From NCBI RefSeq assembly GCF_900324475.1, contig NZ_LT992502.1:1984001-2048000 (forward strand): a stretch of DNA of 64,000 bases, in the 5' to 3' direction. The position numbers were made by a program, and so were the translations under genes. Positions 27,009 to 36,995 of this stretch are shown one piece after another. The first letter of the stretch is position 1. Each line of letters begins with the position of its first letter. The stretch comes from Enterobacter bugandensis (lineage in GTDB: Bacteria > Pseudomonadota > Gammaproteobacteria > Enterobacterales > Enterobacteriaceae). A model generated the notes under the pieces. That model was not told the origin of the DNA and did not search any database. It saw only the letters and a list, made by a program, of their open reading frames with translations.

Positions 27009-27080
27009 CTCTCACCCTTATCACGCAATTTTGAATTGCGGCACGCCGGGAAAACGACACGGGACGTCAGGAGGGGGTCA

Positions 27081-27128
27081 ATGGCCGGTACGCTAATAAA
27101 TTTAGCGTGGAATTTTGGCCTATCTTGA
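27081..27128 (+). CDS. Possible 15-residue peptide with strong ribosome site
   Basis: AGGAGGGGG (27069-27077) lies four bases before ATG 27081; the frame MAGTLINLAWNFGLS ends at TGA 27126-27128. It lies in the purR-ynhF gap (26948-27244), which otherwise holds only the PurR site. An overlapping short inverted repeat (ACGCTAA / TTAGCGT, 27090-27108) is present. Only the ribosome site supports it. Confidence 0.25.
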   Translation: MAGTLINLAWNFGLS

Positions 27129-27244
27129 TGAAAAGGGGAAGAGGTAAAGTGTTTATCAGCTTAAATCCAGGAAGATTTTTGACGTAAACTGTGCAAAAAT
27201 GAGCAAGCTCACTTTTCGTGGGGGGATTAAAAGGAGAAAAATTG

Positions 27245-27334
27245 ATGAGTTCCGATCTGAAGTTTTCGCTGTTCACCACCGTTATTGTGCTGGCGCTGAT
27301 TGTGGCGGCTGGCCTGACGGCTGCGCTGCATTGA
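27245..27334 (+). CDS. ynhF: Small inner membrane protein YnhF
   Basis: 29 residues, the same length as E. coli YnhF and differing at a few positions (MSSDLKFSLFTTVIVL...). One membrane segment fills residues about 8-26 and the chain ends LTAALH. AAGGAG lies nine bases before the ATG. Same place as in E. coli, between purR and ydhP. Function unknown. Confidence 0.95.
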   Translation: MSSDLKFSLFTTVIVLALIVAAGLTAALH

Positions 27335-27387
27335 TTTACGCGGGGGGAGAGCCTTCTCCCTCCCGAACGCTCCGATTGTTACTTCTC

Positions 27388-27410
27388 TGGCAAAAATCTT
27401 TTGCCATTTT
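27388..27410 (+). terminator. Probable terminator after ynhF
   Basis: TGGCAAAA-ATC-TTTTGCCA (27388-27406) followed by TTTT; GC-poor stem but with U tract. About 90 bases before ydhP. Confidence 0.55.
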
Positions 27411-27497
27411 GTTAACTTCTCATTTTTTGTGATTGATGTCATGCTTTCCGCTTCTTTGTTCTGTGTCACCACATGACACGGCATCCGGAGTTGACGC

Positions 27498-28664
27498 ATG
27501 AAAATCAATTTTCCCCTGCTGGCCCTGGCGATTGGCGCTTTTGGGATTGGCACCACTGAATTCTCCTCGATGGGGTTACTGCCCGTTATCGCCCGGGGCG
27601 TGGACGTCTCGATCCCGGCCGCCGGGATGTTAATCAGCGCCTACGCCATCGGCGTGATGGTAGGAGCGCCGCTGATGACGCTTCTGCTTTCGCACCGTGC
27701 GCGCCGCAATGCGCTGATTTTCCTGATGGCGATTTTCACCCTGGGCAACGTGCTTTCGGCCATTTCGCCGGATTACACCACTCTGATGCTGTCGCGCATT
27801 CTGACCAGCCTCAACCACGGTGCCTTCTTTGGTCTGGGCTCGGTCGTGGCCGCAAGCGTGGTGCCAAAACACAAGCAGGCCAGCGCCGTGGCCACCATGT
27901 TTATGGGGCTGACCATCGCTAACATCGGCGGTGTTCCTGCGGCAACCTGGCTGGGCGAGGTCATTGGCTGGCGGATGTCCTTCCTGGCGACGGCCGGACT
28001 GGGCGTGGTCGCGATGGTGGCGTTATTCTTCTCCCTGCCAAAAGGCAGTGCGGGTGAACGCCCTGATGTACGCAGAGAGCTGTCGGTGCTGATGCGCCCG
28101 AAGGTACTCTCCGCGCTGCTGACCACCGTGCTGGGGGCAGGAGCGATGTTTACCCTCTACACCTATATTTCGCCGGTCTTACACGACATTACCCACGCAA
28201 CGCCACTCTTTGTTACCGCGATGCTGGTGCTGATTGGCGTCGGCTTCTCGATTGGCAACTATCTCGGCGGGAAATTTGCTGACCGTTCCGTGAGCGGCAC
28301 GCTGAAGGGCTTTTTAACCCTGCTGATTGTCATTATGGTCGCGATCCCGTGGCTGGCGCAGAATGAATTCGGCGCGGCGATTGCGATGGTTGTCTGGGGC
28401 GCTGCCACCTTTGCCGTGGTGCCGCCGCTGCAGATGCGCGTGATGCGTGTCGCCCATGAGGCGCCGGGTCTCTCGTCTTCCGTGAATATCGGGGCGTTCA
28501 ACCTCGGCAATGCGCTGGGTGCCGCCGCCGGAGGCGCCGTGATTTCAGGCGGTCTGGGGTACAGTTTTGTGCCGGTGATGGGGGCGATTATTGCCGCGCT
28601 CGGCCTGCTGCTGGTGATGATGTCCGGCCGAAAACAGCCTGAAGCGGTTTGCACGGCTGAATAA
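27498..28664 (+). CDS. ydhP: MFS transporter YdhP (arabinose-efflux-like, DHA1 family)
   Basis: 388 residues, E. coli YdhP 389. Twelve hydrophobic segments; starts MKINFPLLALAIGAFGIGTT, with the family's FGIGTTEFSSMG signature. Inner membrane proton-coupled exporter of unknown substrate. Its ATG is seven bases after CGGAG. Convergent with sodB. Confidence 0.93.
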   Translation: MKINFPLLALAIGAFGIGTTEFSSMGLLPVIARGVDVSIPAAGMLISAYAIGVMVGAPLMTLLLSHRARRNALIFLMAIFTLGNVLSAISPDYTTLMLSRILTSLNHGAFFGLGSVVAASVVPKHKQASAVATMFMGLTIANIGGVPAATWLGEVIGWRMSFLATAGLGVVAMVALFFSLPKGSAGERPDVRRELSVLMRPKVLSALLTTVLGAGAMFTLYTYISPVLHDITHATPLFVTAMLVLIGVGFSIGNYLGGKFADRSVSGTLKGFLTLLIVIMVAIPWLAQNEFGAAIAMVVWGAATFAVVPPLQMRVMRVAHEAPGLSSSVNIGAFNLGNALGAAAGGAVISGGLGYSFVPVMGAIIAALGLLLVMMSGRKQPEAVCTAE

Positions 28665-28665
28665 G

Positions 28666-28696
28666 CAAAAACGCAGAAGGGTTACCCCTTCTGCGT
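28666..28696 (-). terminator. Terminator of sodB
   Basis: ACGCAGAAGGG / CCCTTCTGCGT arms (28671-28681 / 28686-28696); on the minus strand TTTTTGCTT follows. Lies in the 37-base gap between ydhP and sodB. Confidence 0.85.
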
Positions 28697-28701
28697 GTCT
28701 C

Positions 28702-29283
28702 TTACGCGGCGAAGTTCTTCGCGACAAAGTCCCAGTTAACCAGAGCCCAGAAGTGCTCCAGGTAGTTCGGGCGCGCATTGCGGTAATCAATGTAGTAAGC
28801 ATGTTCCCACACGTCCACGGTCATCAGCGGCGTAGCGCTGGTGGTCAGCGGGGTGCCCGCGTTAGACGTGGACACGATAGCCAGTTTGCCATCCGCCTCT
28901 TTTACCAGCCACGTCCAGCCAGAACCGAAGTTCTTAATGGCGGCATCGGTAAACTTCGCTTTAAACTCAGCAAAGCTGCCAAAGGCGGCGTTGATGGCGG
29001 CTGCCAGTTCACCGGCAGGTTCGCCACCGGCATTCGGTGCCAGGCAGTGCCAGTAGAAAGTGTGGTTCCACACCTGAGCCGCGTTGTTAAAAACGCCACC
29101 CTCTGAGCTGCGAACGATCTCTTCCAGCGTTTTGCCTTCAAAATCGGTGCCCTTGATGAGGTTGTTCAGGTTAGTGACGTACGTCTGATGATGCTTGCCG
29201 TAGTGGTATTCCAGGGTTTCCGCAGAAATGTGCGGTGCCAGGGCGTCTTTTGCATACGGTAGTGCAGGTAATTCGAACGACAT
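28702..29283 (-). CDS. sodB: Iron superoxide dismutase
   Basis: 193 residues from the [10 protein letters not shown] start (ATG 29281-29283, GGAGAG upstream). The [13 protein letters not shown] signature supplies Asp and His metal ligands; QVWNHTFYW is the other part of the active site. Removes superoxide in the cytosol. In E. coli its mRNA is destroyed under iron limitation by the RyhB small RNA; the leader here was not analysed base by base for that pairing. Confidence 0.98.
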   Translation of the reverse strand: MSFELPALPYAKDALAPHISAETLEYHYGKHHQTYVTNLNNLIKGTDFEGKTLEEIVRSSEGGVFNNAAQVWNHTFYWHCLAPNAGGEPAGELAAAINAAFGSFAEFKAKFTDAAIKNFGSGWTWLVKEADGKLAIVSTSNAGTPLTTSATPLMTVDVWEHAYYIDYRNARPNYLEHFWALVNWDFVAKNFAA

Positions 29284-29405
29284 TGCTTCTCTCCTTATTG
29301 TATTTTGTGTTGCCAATAACCCTACAGACAACAAGGACAGGTTAGCAAATTGAAAGGGTATGCAAAAGAGGAACTTAACCTGCCGCAGATGCGGCAGGGC
29401 AGGGA

Positions 29406-30179
29406 TTAACGAATGGTTTTTGGCGTCATGACGCGACGCGCGCCGACGTAATGACGTACCCAGTAATCTTCGCTGAGCGAGGTGATCTGAATGTCCTGAC
29501 CGCTGCGCGGAGACTGGATGAATTTCCCGTTGCCGACGTAGACGCCCACGTGGTCAGCCGTACCGCGACCCTGCGTGCGGAAGAAGACCAGGTCGCCGTT
29601 TTCCAGCTCACCCCGGTTAACCGGTGACGCATCGCGCAGGTGATACATCTCATTGGCGGTACGTGGAATACGGAATTTAACCAGATCTTTATAGGCGTAA
29701 TAGACGAGGCCGCTGCAGTCGAAACCGGTACGCGGCGAACTGCCGCCCCAACGATAAGGTTTGCCAATCTGCCCCATCAGTTTATTCATCGCGGTTTTTT
29801 GCGCTTTTTGCACACGCACTTTATGCACATCCGCCAGCTTTGTTACCTTCGTGCATTTTGCTTTATGGCCTTTACGGGTAATGCATTTTTCTGTAACGAG
29901 GTTAGCGGCGGTCTGCGAAGCTTTATTTTTGGCGGTGCGGGTAGTGCGGGAAGATTTTGTTTTCGTCTTGCTGGAAGCGGTTTGTTTAGTCTGAGCGGTG
30001 GTTTTTTTCTTGTCGTTCTTGTTGCTGGTTTTTTTCTTACGTTCTGTGGCTTTAACCAGATGGCTTTTTTGTACAGCAGATTGCCGCGCCTGCTGAGAGG
30101 CGTTTGCCGCTGGCGTTAACGTGAGTGATGTAAACAGTAAAGCACAGAGCGTGATCGAGATTTTAGTTATCCGCGCCAC
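29406..30179 (-). CDS. mepH: Murein DD-endopeptidase MepH (NlpC/P60)
   Basis: 257 residues (E. coli 271). Signal peptide ending near PAANA, then a ~100-residue Lys/Thr-rich basic linker, then the NlpC/P60 domain with catalytic Cys155 in [12 protein letters not shown] and the partner His in ADHVGVYVG. Cuts D-Ala-meso-DAP cross-links so new peptidoglycan strands can be inserted. The basic linker ([19 protein letters not shown]) varies most between species and explains the length difference. Confidence 0.93.
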   Translation of the reverse strand: MARITKISITLCALLFTSLTLTPAANASQQARQSAVQKSHLVKATERKKKTSNKNDKKKTTAQTKQTASSKTKTKSSRTTRTAKNKASQTAANLVTEKCITRKGHKAKCTKVTKLADVHKVRVQKAQKTAMNKLMGQIGKPYRWGGSSPRTGFDCSGLVYYAYKDLVKFRIPRTANEMYHLRDASPVNRGELENGDLVFFRTQGRGTADHVGVYVGNGKFIQSPRSGQDIQITSLSEDYWVRHYVGARRVMTPKTIR

Positions 30180-30517
30180 TGGGCAGTCCCCTGATATATG
30201 CAGGTCATCAATAATACCCGCGTGTGATTTACAAAGCCCGTCGATTCTAATCCATAAAAACCCGAGAAGTTAATAGCATTTTTCAATCTAAAAACGTGTT
30301 TCGTTAGCAAGTGCAAAAAAATTCATCGTTCTGACGCACAATTGTTCACTCCCTAAGCAAAACCCTGACGGGCGAAGGGGTAAACACCATTTGCAATGCA
30401 ACTTTTGTGGAGTCGGGGTAAAATATATAAACGTGACGAAAATGTTATTTTCCGATGCCAGCCTGACCCGCTACAATGTCAGACTATTGCCGTAACAGAA
30501 GTTAAAGGAAGCAAGAC
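30180..30517. other. Divergent mepH-grxD intergenic region
   Basis: 338 bases with no gene that I can support. It must carry promoters for mepH (left) and grxD (right). The grxD start has AAGGAAG ten bases upstream. An A/T-rich segment TAAAATATATAAAC at 30419-30432 may be a promoter element. No clear operator was recognised. Confidence 0.5.
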
Positions 30518-30865
30518 ATGAGCACCACTATTGAAAAAATCCAGCGCCAGATCGCTGAAAACCCGATTCTGCTGTATATGAAAGGTTCTCCGAAGCTGCC
30601 AAGCTGCGGCTTCTCCGCGCAAGCGGTTCAGGCGCTGTCAGCCTGTGGTGAGCGTTTTGCTTACGTTGATATCCTGCAGAACCCGGACATCCGCGCTGAG
30701 CTGCCAAAATACGCTAACTGGCCGACCTTCCCGCAGCTGTGGGTAGACGGCGAGCTGGTGGGCGGCTGCGATATCCTGATTGAGATGTATCAGCGCGGCG
30801 AACTGCAGCAGCTGATCAAAGAGACGGCGGCGAAGTACAAAACGGAAGAACCGGACGCTGAATAA
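30518..30865 (+). CDS. grxD: Monothiol glutaredoxin Grx4
   Basis: 115 residues. CGFS active site with Cys30 (KLPSCGFSAQ), then WPTFPQLWVDGELVGGCDI, the glutathione and Fe-S binding loop. The protein dimerises around a [2Fe-2S] cluster and hands clusters on, working with BolA. Same length and place as E. coli. Confidence 0.98.
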   Translation: MSTTIEKIQRQIAENPILLYMKGSPKLPSCGFSAQAVQALSACGERFAYVDILQNPDIRAELPKYANWPTFPQLWVDGELVGGCDILIEMYQRGELQQLIKETAAKYKTEEPDAE

Positions 30866-30879
30866 TTTTCTGCGTTAAT

Positions 30880-30911
30880 AAAAAAGCGACCTGAAGAGGT
30901 CGCTTTTTTTT
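30880..30911. terminator. Terminator between grxD and rnt
   Basis: AAAAGCGACCT / AGGTCGCTTTT (30882-30892 / 30897-30907) with loop GAAG and T run; the A run on the other side lets it serve rnt as well. The rnt stop codon (30910-30912) lies in the T run. Confidence 0.92.
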
Positions 30912-31560
30912 ATTCTTCACTGTCGCCCATCGGCAGCGGCCAGCCGCCCAGACGCTTCCAGCGGTTGACGATCTCACAGAATAGCTCTGCGGTGCGCTCC
31001 GTATCGTATAAGGCGGAGTGCGCCTGGGTACCGTCAAACGGTATACCCGCCGTAATGCAGGCTTTGGATAAAACCGTTTGTCCCAGCGCCAGGCCGCTTA
31101 GCGCGGCGGTGTCGAAGGTCACGAAAGGGTGGAAAGGGTTGCGTTTGAGCGATGCGCGTTCGGCTGCGGCCATGGTAAAGCTGTGATCAAAGGTGGCGTT
31201 ATGGGCTACCATGATGGCGCGGCTGCAGTTGCTCTCTTTAATGCCTTTACGCACCATTTTAAATATGGCGTGCAGCGCATCATATTCACTGACTGCACCA
31301 CGCAGCGGGTTATGCGGATCGATACCGTTAAACGCCAGCGCCTCCGGCTGTAAGTTTGCCCCTTCGAAAGGTTCAATGTGGAAATGCAGCGTGGTGTCCG
31401 GTGTAAGCCAGCCCTGTTCATCCATCTTCAGCGTGATGGCGGCAATTTCGAGCAGCGCATCGGTTTTAGCGTTAAATCCGGCTGTTTCTACATCAATGAC
31501 AACGGGATAAAAACCACGAAAACGGTCGCACAGACCGCTAAATTGAGCGTTATCGGACAT
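30910..31560 (-). CDS. rnt: Ribonuclease T
   Basis: 216 residues (E. coli 215). DEDD exonuclease: Exo [10 protein letters not shown], Exo [14 protein letters not shown], Exo III with [13 protein letters not shown]. Trims the 3' ends of tRNA and other stable RNAs as a dimer. Downstream of gloA as in E. coli. Confidence 0.97.
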   Translation of the reverse strand: MSDNAQFSGLCDRFRGFYPVVIDVETAGFNAKTDALLEIAAITLKMDEQGWLTPDTTLHFHIEPFEGANLQPEALAFNGIDPHNPLRGAVSEYDALHAIFKMVRKGIKESNCSRAIMVAHNATFDHSFTMAAAERASLKRNPFHPFVTFDTAALSGLALGQTVLSKACITAGIPFDGTQAHSALYDTERTAELFCEIVNRWKRLGGWPLPMGDSEE

Positions 31561-31655
31561 CAGGGTCTCTTACAAGGGGAAAAAGCAGTGCGCATTATGG
31601 CAAATTTTGCAGGGTGATGCAGTAAAACTACGGGCGCATGTTGCGCCCTGAAGGA

Positions 31656-32063
31656 TCAGTTGCCCAGACCGCGACCCGCGTCTTTGGCTTCAATCAGCTC
31701 GATCTTGTAACCGTCCGGATCTTCTACAAAGGCAATAACGGTGGTGCCGCCTTTTACCGGGCCGGCTTCGCGCGTGACGTTACCGCCGTTGCTGCGAATG
31801 CGTTCACACGCCTCGGCCGCGTTATCCACTTCCAGCGCGATATGGCCGTAGGCGGTGCCCAGCTCATAGCTGTCCACGCCCCAGTTGTAGGTCAGTTCAA
31901 TGACCGCTTCATCCGTTTCCGGGCCGTAACCCACGAACGCCAGCGAGTATTTATATTCCGGGTTTTCGCTGGTGCGCAGCAGCTTCATGCCCAGGACGTT
32001 AGTGTAGAAATCGATAGAACGTTGCAGATCGCCAACGCGCAGCATGGTGTGAAGTAGGCGCAT
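31656..32063 (-). CDS. gloA: Glyoxalase I (lactoylglutathione lyase)
   Basis: 135 residues from the [13 protein letters not shown] start (ATG 32061-32063), matching E. coli. Two beta-alpha-beta-beta-beta modules; metal ligands His5, Glu56, His74 and Glu122 fall in HTML, VIELTYN, GHIALEV and YKIELIE. Turns the methylglyoxal-glutathione adduct into S-lactoylglutathione. Part of the nemR-nemA-gloA set. Confidence 0.97.
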   Translation of the reverse strand: MRLLHTMLRVGDLQRSIDFYTNVLGMKLLRTSENPEYKYSLAFVGYGPETDEAVIELTYNWGVDSYELGTAYGHIALEVDNAAEACERIRSNGGNVTREAGPVKGGTTVIAFVEDPDGYKIELIEAKDAGRGLGN

Positions 32064-32163
32064 AATTTCCTCATTAACCAATGGAATAGACTATTTTTTT
32101 GAACAGAAACGATGTTTTAGTATAGCGGCGAAGTGTCGCCGCTATCAATGAACAATGGCGAGA

Positions 32164-33261
32164 TTACAGAGAAGGGTAGTCGGTGTAGCCTTCGGCGCCG
32201 CCGCCGTAGAAGCTCTCAGGACGCTGCGGGTTCAGGGCCGCTTTCTGCTGCAGTCGAGCAACCAGATCCGGGTTGGCAATATAGTCGCGGCCAAACGCCA
32301 CGGCGTCGATCAGCCCTTTATTAATCAGATCTTCGGCTTTCTCAGGGGTATAAGCACCCGCACCGATGATCACCCCGTGGAAGCGCTCGCGCACTTTCTG
32401 ACGGAAGGCTTCCGTATAAGGCTTACCGCCGGCCCAGTCCGGCTCGGACATGTGCAGATAGGCAATGCCGCGCTTCGCCAGCTCTTCAATCAGATACAGC
32501 GCGTCCGCTTCTTCATTCGGACCGTTGTCGACGTTCTGGAACGTACCGATTGGGGAGACGCGGATACCGATGCGGTCCGGGTTCCACTCCTGACAAACGG
32601 CATCAACCACTTCCAGCACCAGGCGGGCGCGGTTTTCGACGCTGCCGCCGTACTGGTCGGTGCGATGGTTAGACGACGGTGACAGGAACTGGTGCAGCAG
32701 GTAACCGTGCGCGGAGTGCAGCTCAACCAGGTCAAAACCGGCTTCGCGGGCGTTAGCAACGGCCTGGCGGAAGTCGTTCACGATACCCGGGATCTCATCC
32801 AACTCCAGCGCGCGTGGCGTAGAGGTGTCGACGCGGATCGCGTTGCCGTTTTCATCGCGCAGGGAGGTGCGGGTGTTCGCGTTCAGGGCAGACGCTGAAA
32901 CCGGCGCCTGACCGCCAGGCTGAATGCTGCTGTGGGAGATACGACCGGTATGCCACAGTTGGACCGCAATGCGACCGTCTTCAGCGTGAACACCCGCGGT
33001 GATTTTCTGCCATGCGGCGATCTGCTCCGGGCTGTGCAGCCCCGGCGCACCCGCATATCCCTTGGCCTGAGCAGAAATCTGCGTGGCTTCAGTGATGATC
33101 AGGCCAGAGCTGGCGCGCTGACGATAGTATTCACCCATCAGTGGGGTTGGGATATCACCCGGCTCAATGCTGCGCAGACGGGTAAGCGGAGCCATAAACA
33201 CGCGGTTTGGCGCGGTGACGGCACCCACTTTTAAGGGGGTAAATAATTTTTCAGCTGACAT
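32164..33261 (-). CDS. nemA: N-ethylmaleimide reductase (old yellow enzyme family)
   Basis: 365 residues, full length. FMN-dependent TIM barrel; [20 protein letters not shown] at the start and [16 protein letters not shown] in the middle are the family marks. Reduces electrophiles such as N-ethylmaleimide, quinones, nitro compounds and methylglyoxal-type carbonyls with NADPH. Downstream of the repressor nemR in one operon. Confidence 0.97.
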   Translation of the reverse strand: MSAEKLFTPLKVGAVTAPNRVFMAPLTRLRSIEPGDIPTPLMGEYYRQRASSGLIITEATQISAQAKGYAGAPGLHSPEQIAAWQKITAGVHAEDGRIAVQLWHTGRISHSSIQPGGQAPVSASALNANTRTSLRDENGNAIRVDTSTPRALELDEIPGIVNDFRQAVANAREAGFDLVELHSAHGYLLHQFLSPSSNHRTDQYGGSVENRARLVLEVVDAVCQEWNPDRIGIRVSPIGTFQNVDNGPNEEADALYLIEELAKRGIAYLHMSEPDWAGGKPYTEAFRQKVRERFHGVIIGAGAYTPEKAEDLINKGLIDAVAFGRDYIANPDLVARLQQKAALNPQRPESFYGGGAEGYTDYPSL

Positions 33262-33314
33262 AACGACTCCTGAGTAGACCAGTCGACTAGTAATAACGTA
33301 AATAAAAACGCCTG

Positions 33315-33914
33315 CTAAGCGCCAGGCGCAGTAATCGTACTTATCACATGTGCCAGCGCGCTTTCGAGCGGCACGGCACTGCGAGAAATTTTAGCCTGCA
33401 GGTTGGCGCCTAACCAGAGGGAGTAGAGCACCTGAGCCTGCGTTAAGGGATCCCCTGGGAAGGCGAGCGTATTTTCTTCGCGCCCCTTCGCCAGCGCCTG
33501 CGCCAGCAGGGCGATAACGCCGCTGGCGCCTTTATCCATTGCAGTGCGCATATCTTCTGAGAGATCGCACACTTCGGCAGAGAGTTTAACCGTCAGGCAT
33601 CCGCTGATAATGCCCTGCTGACAGAACTGGTTCAGCGTTTCCTGGTAGTAGTTCAGAACACGATCCCGATAGTTACCTTCCCCCGTGGCGAAGTGGGTCG
33701 CGAGGCGCTGGTGGTAAGCAGCATAGTGCCGCTCCAGCATCGCCACGCCAAAGGCCTCTTTGGACCGAAAGTAGTGATAGAACGACCCTTTCGGTACCTC
33801 AGCGGTTTTTAATAGCTCGCTCAACCCCATACCGGTGAAGCCGCGGTGCATGCACAGCCGCTCGCCGGTCGCCAGGAGATGTTCGCGCGTGTCGTGTTCA
33901 GTATTTCTGCTCAT
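33315..33914 (-). CDS. nemR: TetR-family repressor NemR
   Basis: 199 residues. N-terminal helix-turn-helix ([20 protein letters not shown]); Cys residues in the core fit its known role of sensing electrophiles and chlorine species. A perfect 16-base palindrome sits before its ATG. Controls nemA and gloA downstream. Confidence 0.95.
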   Translation of the reverse strand: MSRNTEHDTREHLLATGERLCMHRGFTGMGLSELLKTAEVPKGSFYHYFRSKEAFGVAMLERHYAAYHQRLATHFATGEGNYRDRVLNYYQETLNQFCQQGIISGCLTVKLSAEVCDLSEDMRTAMDKGASGVIALLAQALAKGREENTLAFPGDPLTQAQVLYSLWLGANLQAKISRSAVPLESALAHVISTITAPGA

Positions 33915-33927
33915 GGATTCACTCTAA

Positions 33928-33943
33928 TAGACCGTTCGGTCTA
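33928..33943. promoter_or_regulatory. NemR operator
   Basis: TAGACCGTTCGGTCTA, a perfect 16-base palindrome, 13 bases before the nemR ATG; the TAGACC-N4-GGTCTA form is the known NemR box. Confidence 0.9.
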
Positions 33944-33955
33944 ATGCAAGCGCTG

Positions 33956-35581
33956 TTATCGGCGACACGCATTCAGAATGTCCAACTGTTGCTGATAAAC
34001 ACTTGATTTAACGTCCATCATGCCCAGCACCGTCGAGAATAAATTGTCCTGCGAAACCGCATTTTTTGCTGCGTGGTCGCGTAAACACTGCGCGTTGATG
34101 CCAAAGTTTTTCGCATAGTCCGGGGACAGCCAGAACATAAACGGAATGTGCGTCTGCTGCTCCGGCGCCAGCATGTACGGCGTGCCGTGCAGATAAATAC
34201 CGCTTTCACCGAGCGATTCCCCGTGATCCGAGAGGTAAATCAGCGCGGTGTTCATGTTCGCCTGACGGGCTTTCAGCGCATCAATGGTTTTGCTGACCAT
34301 GCTGTCGGTATACAGGATGGTATTGTCATAGGTGTTCATCAGCGCCTGATGGTCGCAATCCTGAATTTCGTTGGTGTCGCAGGTGGGGGTGAATTTACGG
34401 AAATTATCCGGGTAACGGCGATAGTACGCCGGGCCGTGGCTGCCCATCAGGTGGATAACCAGCACCGTGTCCTGCTTCAGACCGTCCAGCACGTTGTCCA
34501 GGCGGTAGAAATTCACGTCATCAATACAGGACTGGTCTTTGCAGAACTGATCCAGCTTCCACTGCGTCATGTCGGTATGGGGAATACGATCGCAGGCACC
34601 TTTACAGCCACCGTCGTTGTCGCGCCACAGGAGGTTGATACCCGCATGGTTGAGCACGTCGAGCAGCCCTTCCTGATGGTGCGCCAGGTCGGCATCGTAT
34701 TTGCTGCGCGTCATACCGGAGAACATGCACGGAACGGATACAGCGGTTTCAGTGCCGCACGAGGAGGCCTGCGGGAAGTTAATCACATCCTGCTTTTTCA
34801 GCTCGGGGTTGGTTTCACGCCCGTAGCCATTGAGGGAGTAGTTCGCCGCGCGCGACGCTTCGCCGATGACCAGCACCAGAACGGTTTTCTTCTGCTGACC
34901 CGTAATCAGCGCGCCTTTGTGCGCATCTTCGCCAATCCGCACCAGCGTTTTATCGCCGGCAAACCAGCGCATCTTGCTGTATTTCACCACGGCGCTGACG
35001 TAGTTCGCCGGAGTGACCATTTTGACGATGCTTTTGTTATTGCGGAACAGCGACGCGTAATCTTTATAAAACACCGCGGCGATAAGAATAATCACCAGCA
35101 GGGCACCGAGCATCGCGGCAACACGCGTCAGCAGGGCGTACCACCATTTGCCGGTACGAATGCGGGTCAGCGCCAGCACCAGGGATGGAACAAGACCGGC
35201 TATGACAATCCACAGAATCATCTGCGGGGTCACCAGCGCGGTGGCTTCCTGGGAGTTAGTTTCGAACACGTTCACAATCATGTTCTGATCGATGACCGCG
35301 CCGTAGGTAAACATAAAGTAAGTTGCCGCAGCGCACCCGACAGTTAAGACGATCATCAGCGGCTTACGGATATACGGGATATTGAGCAGGCTAAATACAA
35401 TGACCCAGCCACAAAACAGCACCACCGGCACGGATGCGGCGAAGAGAATATCGTGCAGATGCGCAGGGGCAATAATGGCCCAGCTGCGCTGGATAAACAG
35501 CCCGTTAAGCAGCGTAAAAAAGAGTGCACAGCCCAGAGTAAATTTTATGTCGTTACATTGTAACTTTTTACTTAACCACAT
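33956..35581 (-). CDS. EptA-family phosphoethanolamine transferase
   Basis: 541 residues. Four to five N-terminal membrane segments (to about residue 180) carry the periplasmic alkaline-phosphatase-like domain. Nucleophile Thr279 in SCGTETAVSVPCMF; metal ligands in VIGEASRAANYSL, LIYLSDHGESLGE and YLHGTPY. These match E. coli EptA segment for segment (FYKDYASLFRNNK, NDGGCKGACDR), so it should move phosphoethanolamine from phosphatidylethanolamine to lipid A or another glycan. It is not the eptA of the pmrAB operon, and E. coli K-12 lacks a gene here. Family members include the MCR enzymes; whether this copy affects polymyxin response cannot be read. Confidence 0.9.
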   Translation of the reverse strand: MWLSKKLQCNDIKFTLGCALFFTLLNGLFIQRSWAIIAPAHLHDILFAASVPVVLFCGWVIVFSLLNIPYIRKPLMIVLTVGCAAATYFMFTYGAVIDQNMIVNVFETNSQEATALVTPQMILWIVIAGLVPSLVLALTRIRTGKWWYALLTRVAAMLGALLVIILIAAVFYKDYASLFRNNKSIVKMVTPANYVSAVVKYSKMRWFAGDKTLVRIGEDAHKGALITGQQKKTVLVLVIGEASRAANYSLNGYGRETNPELKKQDVINFPQASSCGTETAVSVPCMFSGMTRSKYDADLAHHQEGLLDVLNHAGINLLWRDNDGGCKGACDRIPHTDMTQWKLDQFCKDQSCIDDVNFYRLDNVLDGLKQDTVLVIHLMGSHGPAYYRRYPDNFRKFTPTCDTNEIQDCDHQALMNTYDNTILYTDSMVSKTIDALKARQANMNTALIYLSDHGESLGESGIYLHGTPYMLAPEQQTHIPFMFWLSPDYAKNFGINAQCLRDHAAKNAVSQDNLFSTVLGMMDVKSSVYQQQLDILNACRR

Positions 35582-35730
35582 CGATCGTAAAACCTGTCAT
35601 TGTCATGATGTGGCGAGTATAAAGAGGGAAGATTAGTGAAACCTTAATGCCACAAAACTGTGGTAAAGCCCTTGCACGCGGCGCTTTTAGCGTCTTCACT
35701 GTAGGTGAGAGAGGTTAACCGGAGGTGAGT

Positions 35731-35970
35731 GTGGCAGAGCAACTGGAGTTTTTCCCCATCCAGAGCCCGTGCCGGGGGATTTGTCAGTCAGATGAACGCG
35801 GTTATTGCCGCGGGTGCATGCGTACCCGTGACGAGCGTTTTAACTGGCAAAACTTCAGCGACACGCAAAAGCAGGATGTGCTGCGCCTCTGCAGACAGCG
35901 ACTTCTGCGCAAAATCCGCGCAAACAAAGCCTCTGAGACCGAAGAACCCCAGCAACCTTCACTGTTTTAA
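35731..35970 (+). CDS. ydhL: YdhL, DUF1289 protein
   Basis: 79 residues starting at GTG 35731, six bases after GGAG; an earlier GTG (35725) touches the ribosome site. CRGICQ and GYCRGCMRTRDER hold the conserved Cys pattern (CxxxC...CxxC) of a small metal-binding family. Product ends PQQPSLF as in E. coli. Function unknown. Confidence 0.93.
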   Translation: MAEQLEFFPIQSPCRGICQSDERGYCRGCMRTRDERFNWQNFSDTQKQDVLRLCRQRLLRKIRANKASETEEPQQPSLF

Positions 35971-36018
35971 TGCGGTAATTGCGTATACTCATGACATCAC
36001 GTCCTTGAGGAAAATGTT

Positions 36019-36915
36019 ATGGTTCAGCGTATTACCCTTGCCCCCCAGGGGCCAGAATTCTCCCGTTTTGTGATGGGCTACTGGCGCCTGATGGACTGGA
36101 ATATGTCCCCCCTCCAGCTGGCAAGCTTTATTGAAGAGCATATCGATTTAGGGGTAACAACCGTCGATCATGCGGATATTTACGGTGGCTATCAGTGTGA
36201 AGCCGCCTTTGGCGAGGCGCTTAAGCTGGTTCCGGCACTCCGGGAGCGCATGGAGATCGTTACCAAATGCGGTATTGCCACCACGGCCAAACCGGAGCAT
36301 GCCCTCGGCCACTACATCACCGACAGCGCCCATATCATCAAGAGCGCCGAGCAGTCGCTGGTCAATCTGGCAACCGATCATATCGACCTGCTGCTGATTC
36401 ACCGTCCGGACCCGCTGATGGATGCCGACGAGGTGGCGGAAGCCTTCCTGAGTCTGCATCAGAGTGGGAAGGTGCGTCACTTCGGCGTCTCCAACTTTAC
36501 CCCGGCCCAGTTTGCCCTGCTTCAGTCTCGTCTGCCGTTTACGCTCGCCACTAACCAGGTTGAGATCTCCCCGGTGCATCAGCCGCTGCTGCTGGATGGC
36601 ACGCTCGACCAGCTGCAGCAGCAGCGCATTCGCCCGATGGCCTGGTCGTGCCTCGGCGGTGGACGCCTGTTTAATGATGATGCGTTCCAGCCGCTGCGCA
36701 ATGAGCTGGAAACCATCGCCCTCGAGCTGAACGCCCAGAGCATAGAGCAGGTGGTTTACGCCTGGATCCTGCGTCTGCCGTCAAAACCGCTGCCGATTAT
36801 TGGCTCCGGGAAAATTGAACGCGTCCGTTCCGCGCTGGCCGCCGAAGAGCTGCAGATGACCCGCCAGCAGTGGTTCCGCATCCGCAAGGCCGCGCTGGGT
36901 TACGACGTGCCTTAA
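36019..36915 (+). CDS. ydhF: Aldo-keto reductase YdhF
   Basis: 298 residues, same as E. coli. TIM barrel with the Asp-Tyr-Lys-His set (VDHADIYGG, VTKCG, LLIHRPD). NADPH-dependent carbonyl reductase of unknown physiological substrate. Follows ydhL by 48 bases. Confidence 0.95.
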   Translation: MVQRITLAPQGPEFSRFVMGYWRLMDWNMSPLQLASFIEEHIDLGVTTVDHADIYGGYQCEAAFGEALKLVPALRERMEIVTKCGIATTAKPEHALGHYITDSAHIIKSAEQSLVNLATDHIDLLLIHRPDPLMDADEVAEAFLSLHQSGKVRHFGVSNFTPAQFALLQSRLPFTLATNQVEISPVHQPLLLDGTLDQLQQQRIRPMAWSCLGGGRLFNDDAFQPLRNELETIALELNAQSIEQVVYAWILRLPSKPLPIIGSGKIERVRSALAAEELQMTRQQWFRIRKAALGYDVP

Positions 36916-36995
36916 ACCGCAAGAAGGTGACTTTCCGGTGAAATCTGTGCCCCTGGTATACACTTAAGGGGCAAAAAATAACCAGCGGAGGTCAT

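Noticed and set aside
27090..27108. ACGCTAA/TTAGCGT hairpin as a terminator for purR-side transcripts
   Set aside because: Short GC-poor stem with no T run in either direction.
33273..33290. Second NemR box between nemR and nemA (TAGACCAGTCGACTAG)
   Set aside because: Only the left half TAGACC matches; the right half does not complete the palindrome.
34148..35347. 399-codon frame opposite the eptA-like gene
   Set aside because: Shadow of an intact gene with all catalytic residues on the other strand.
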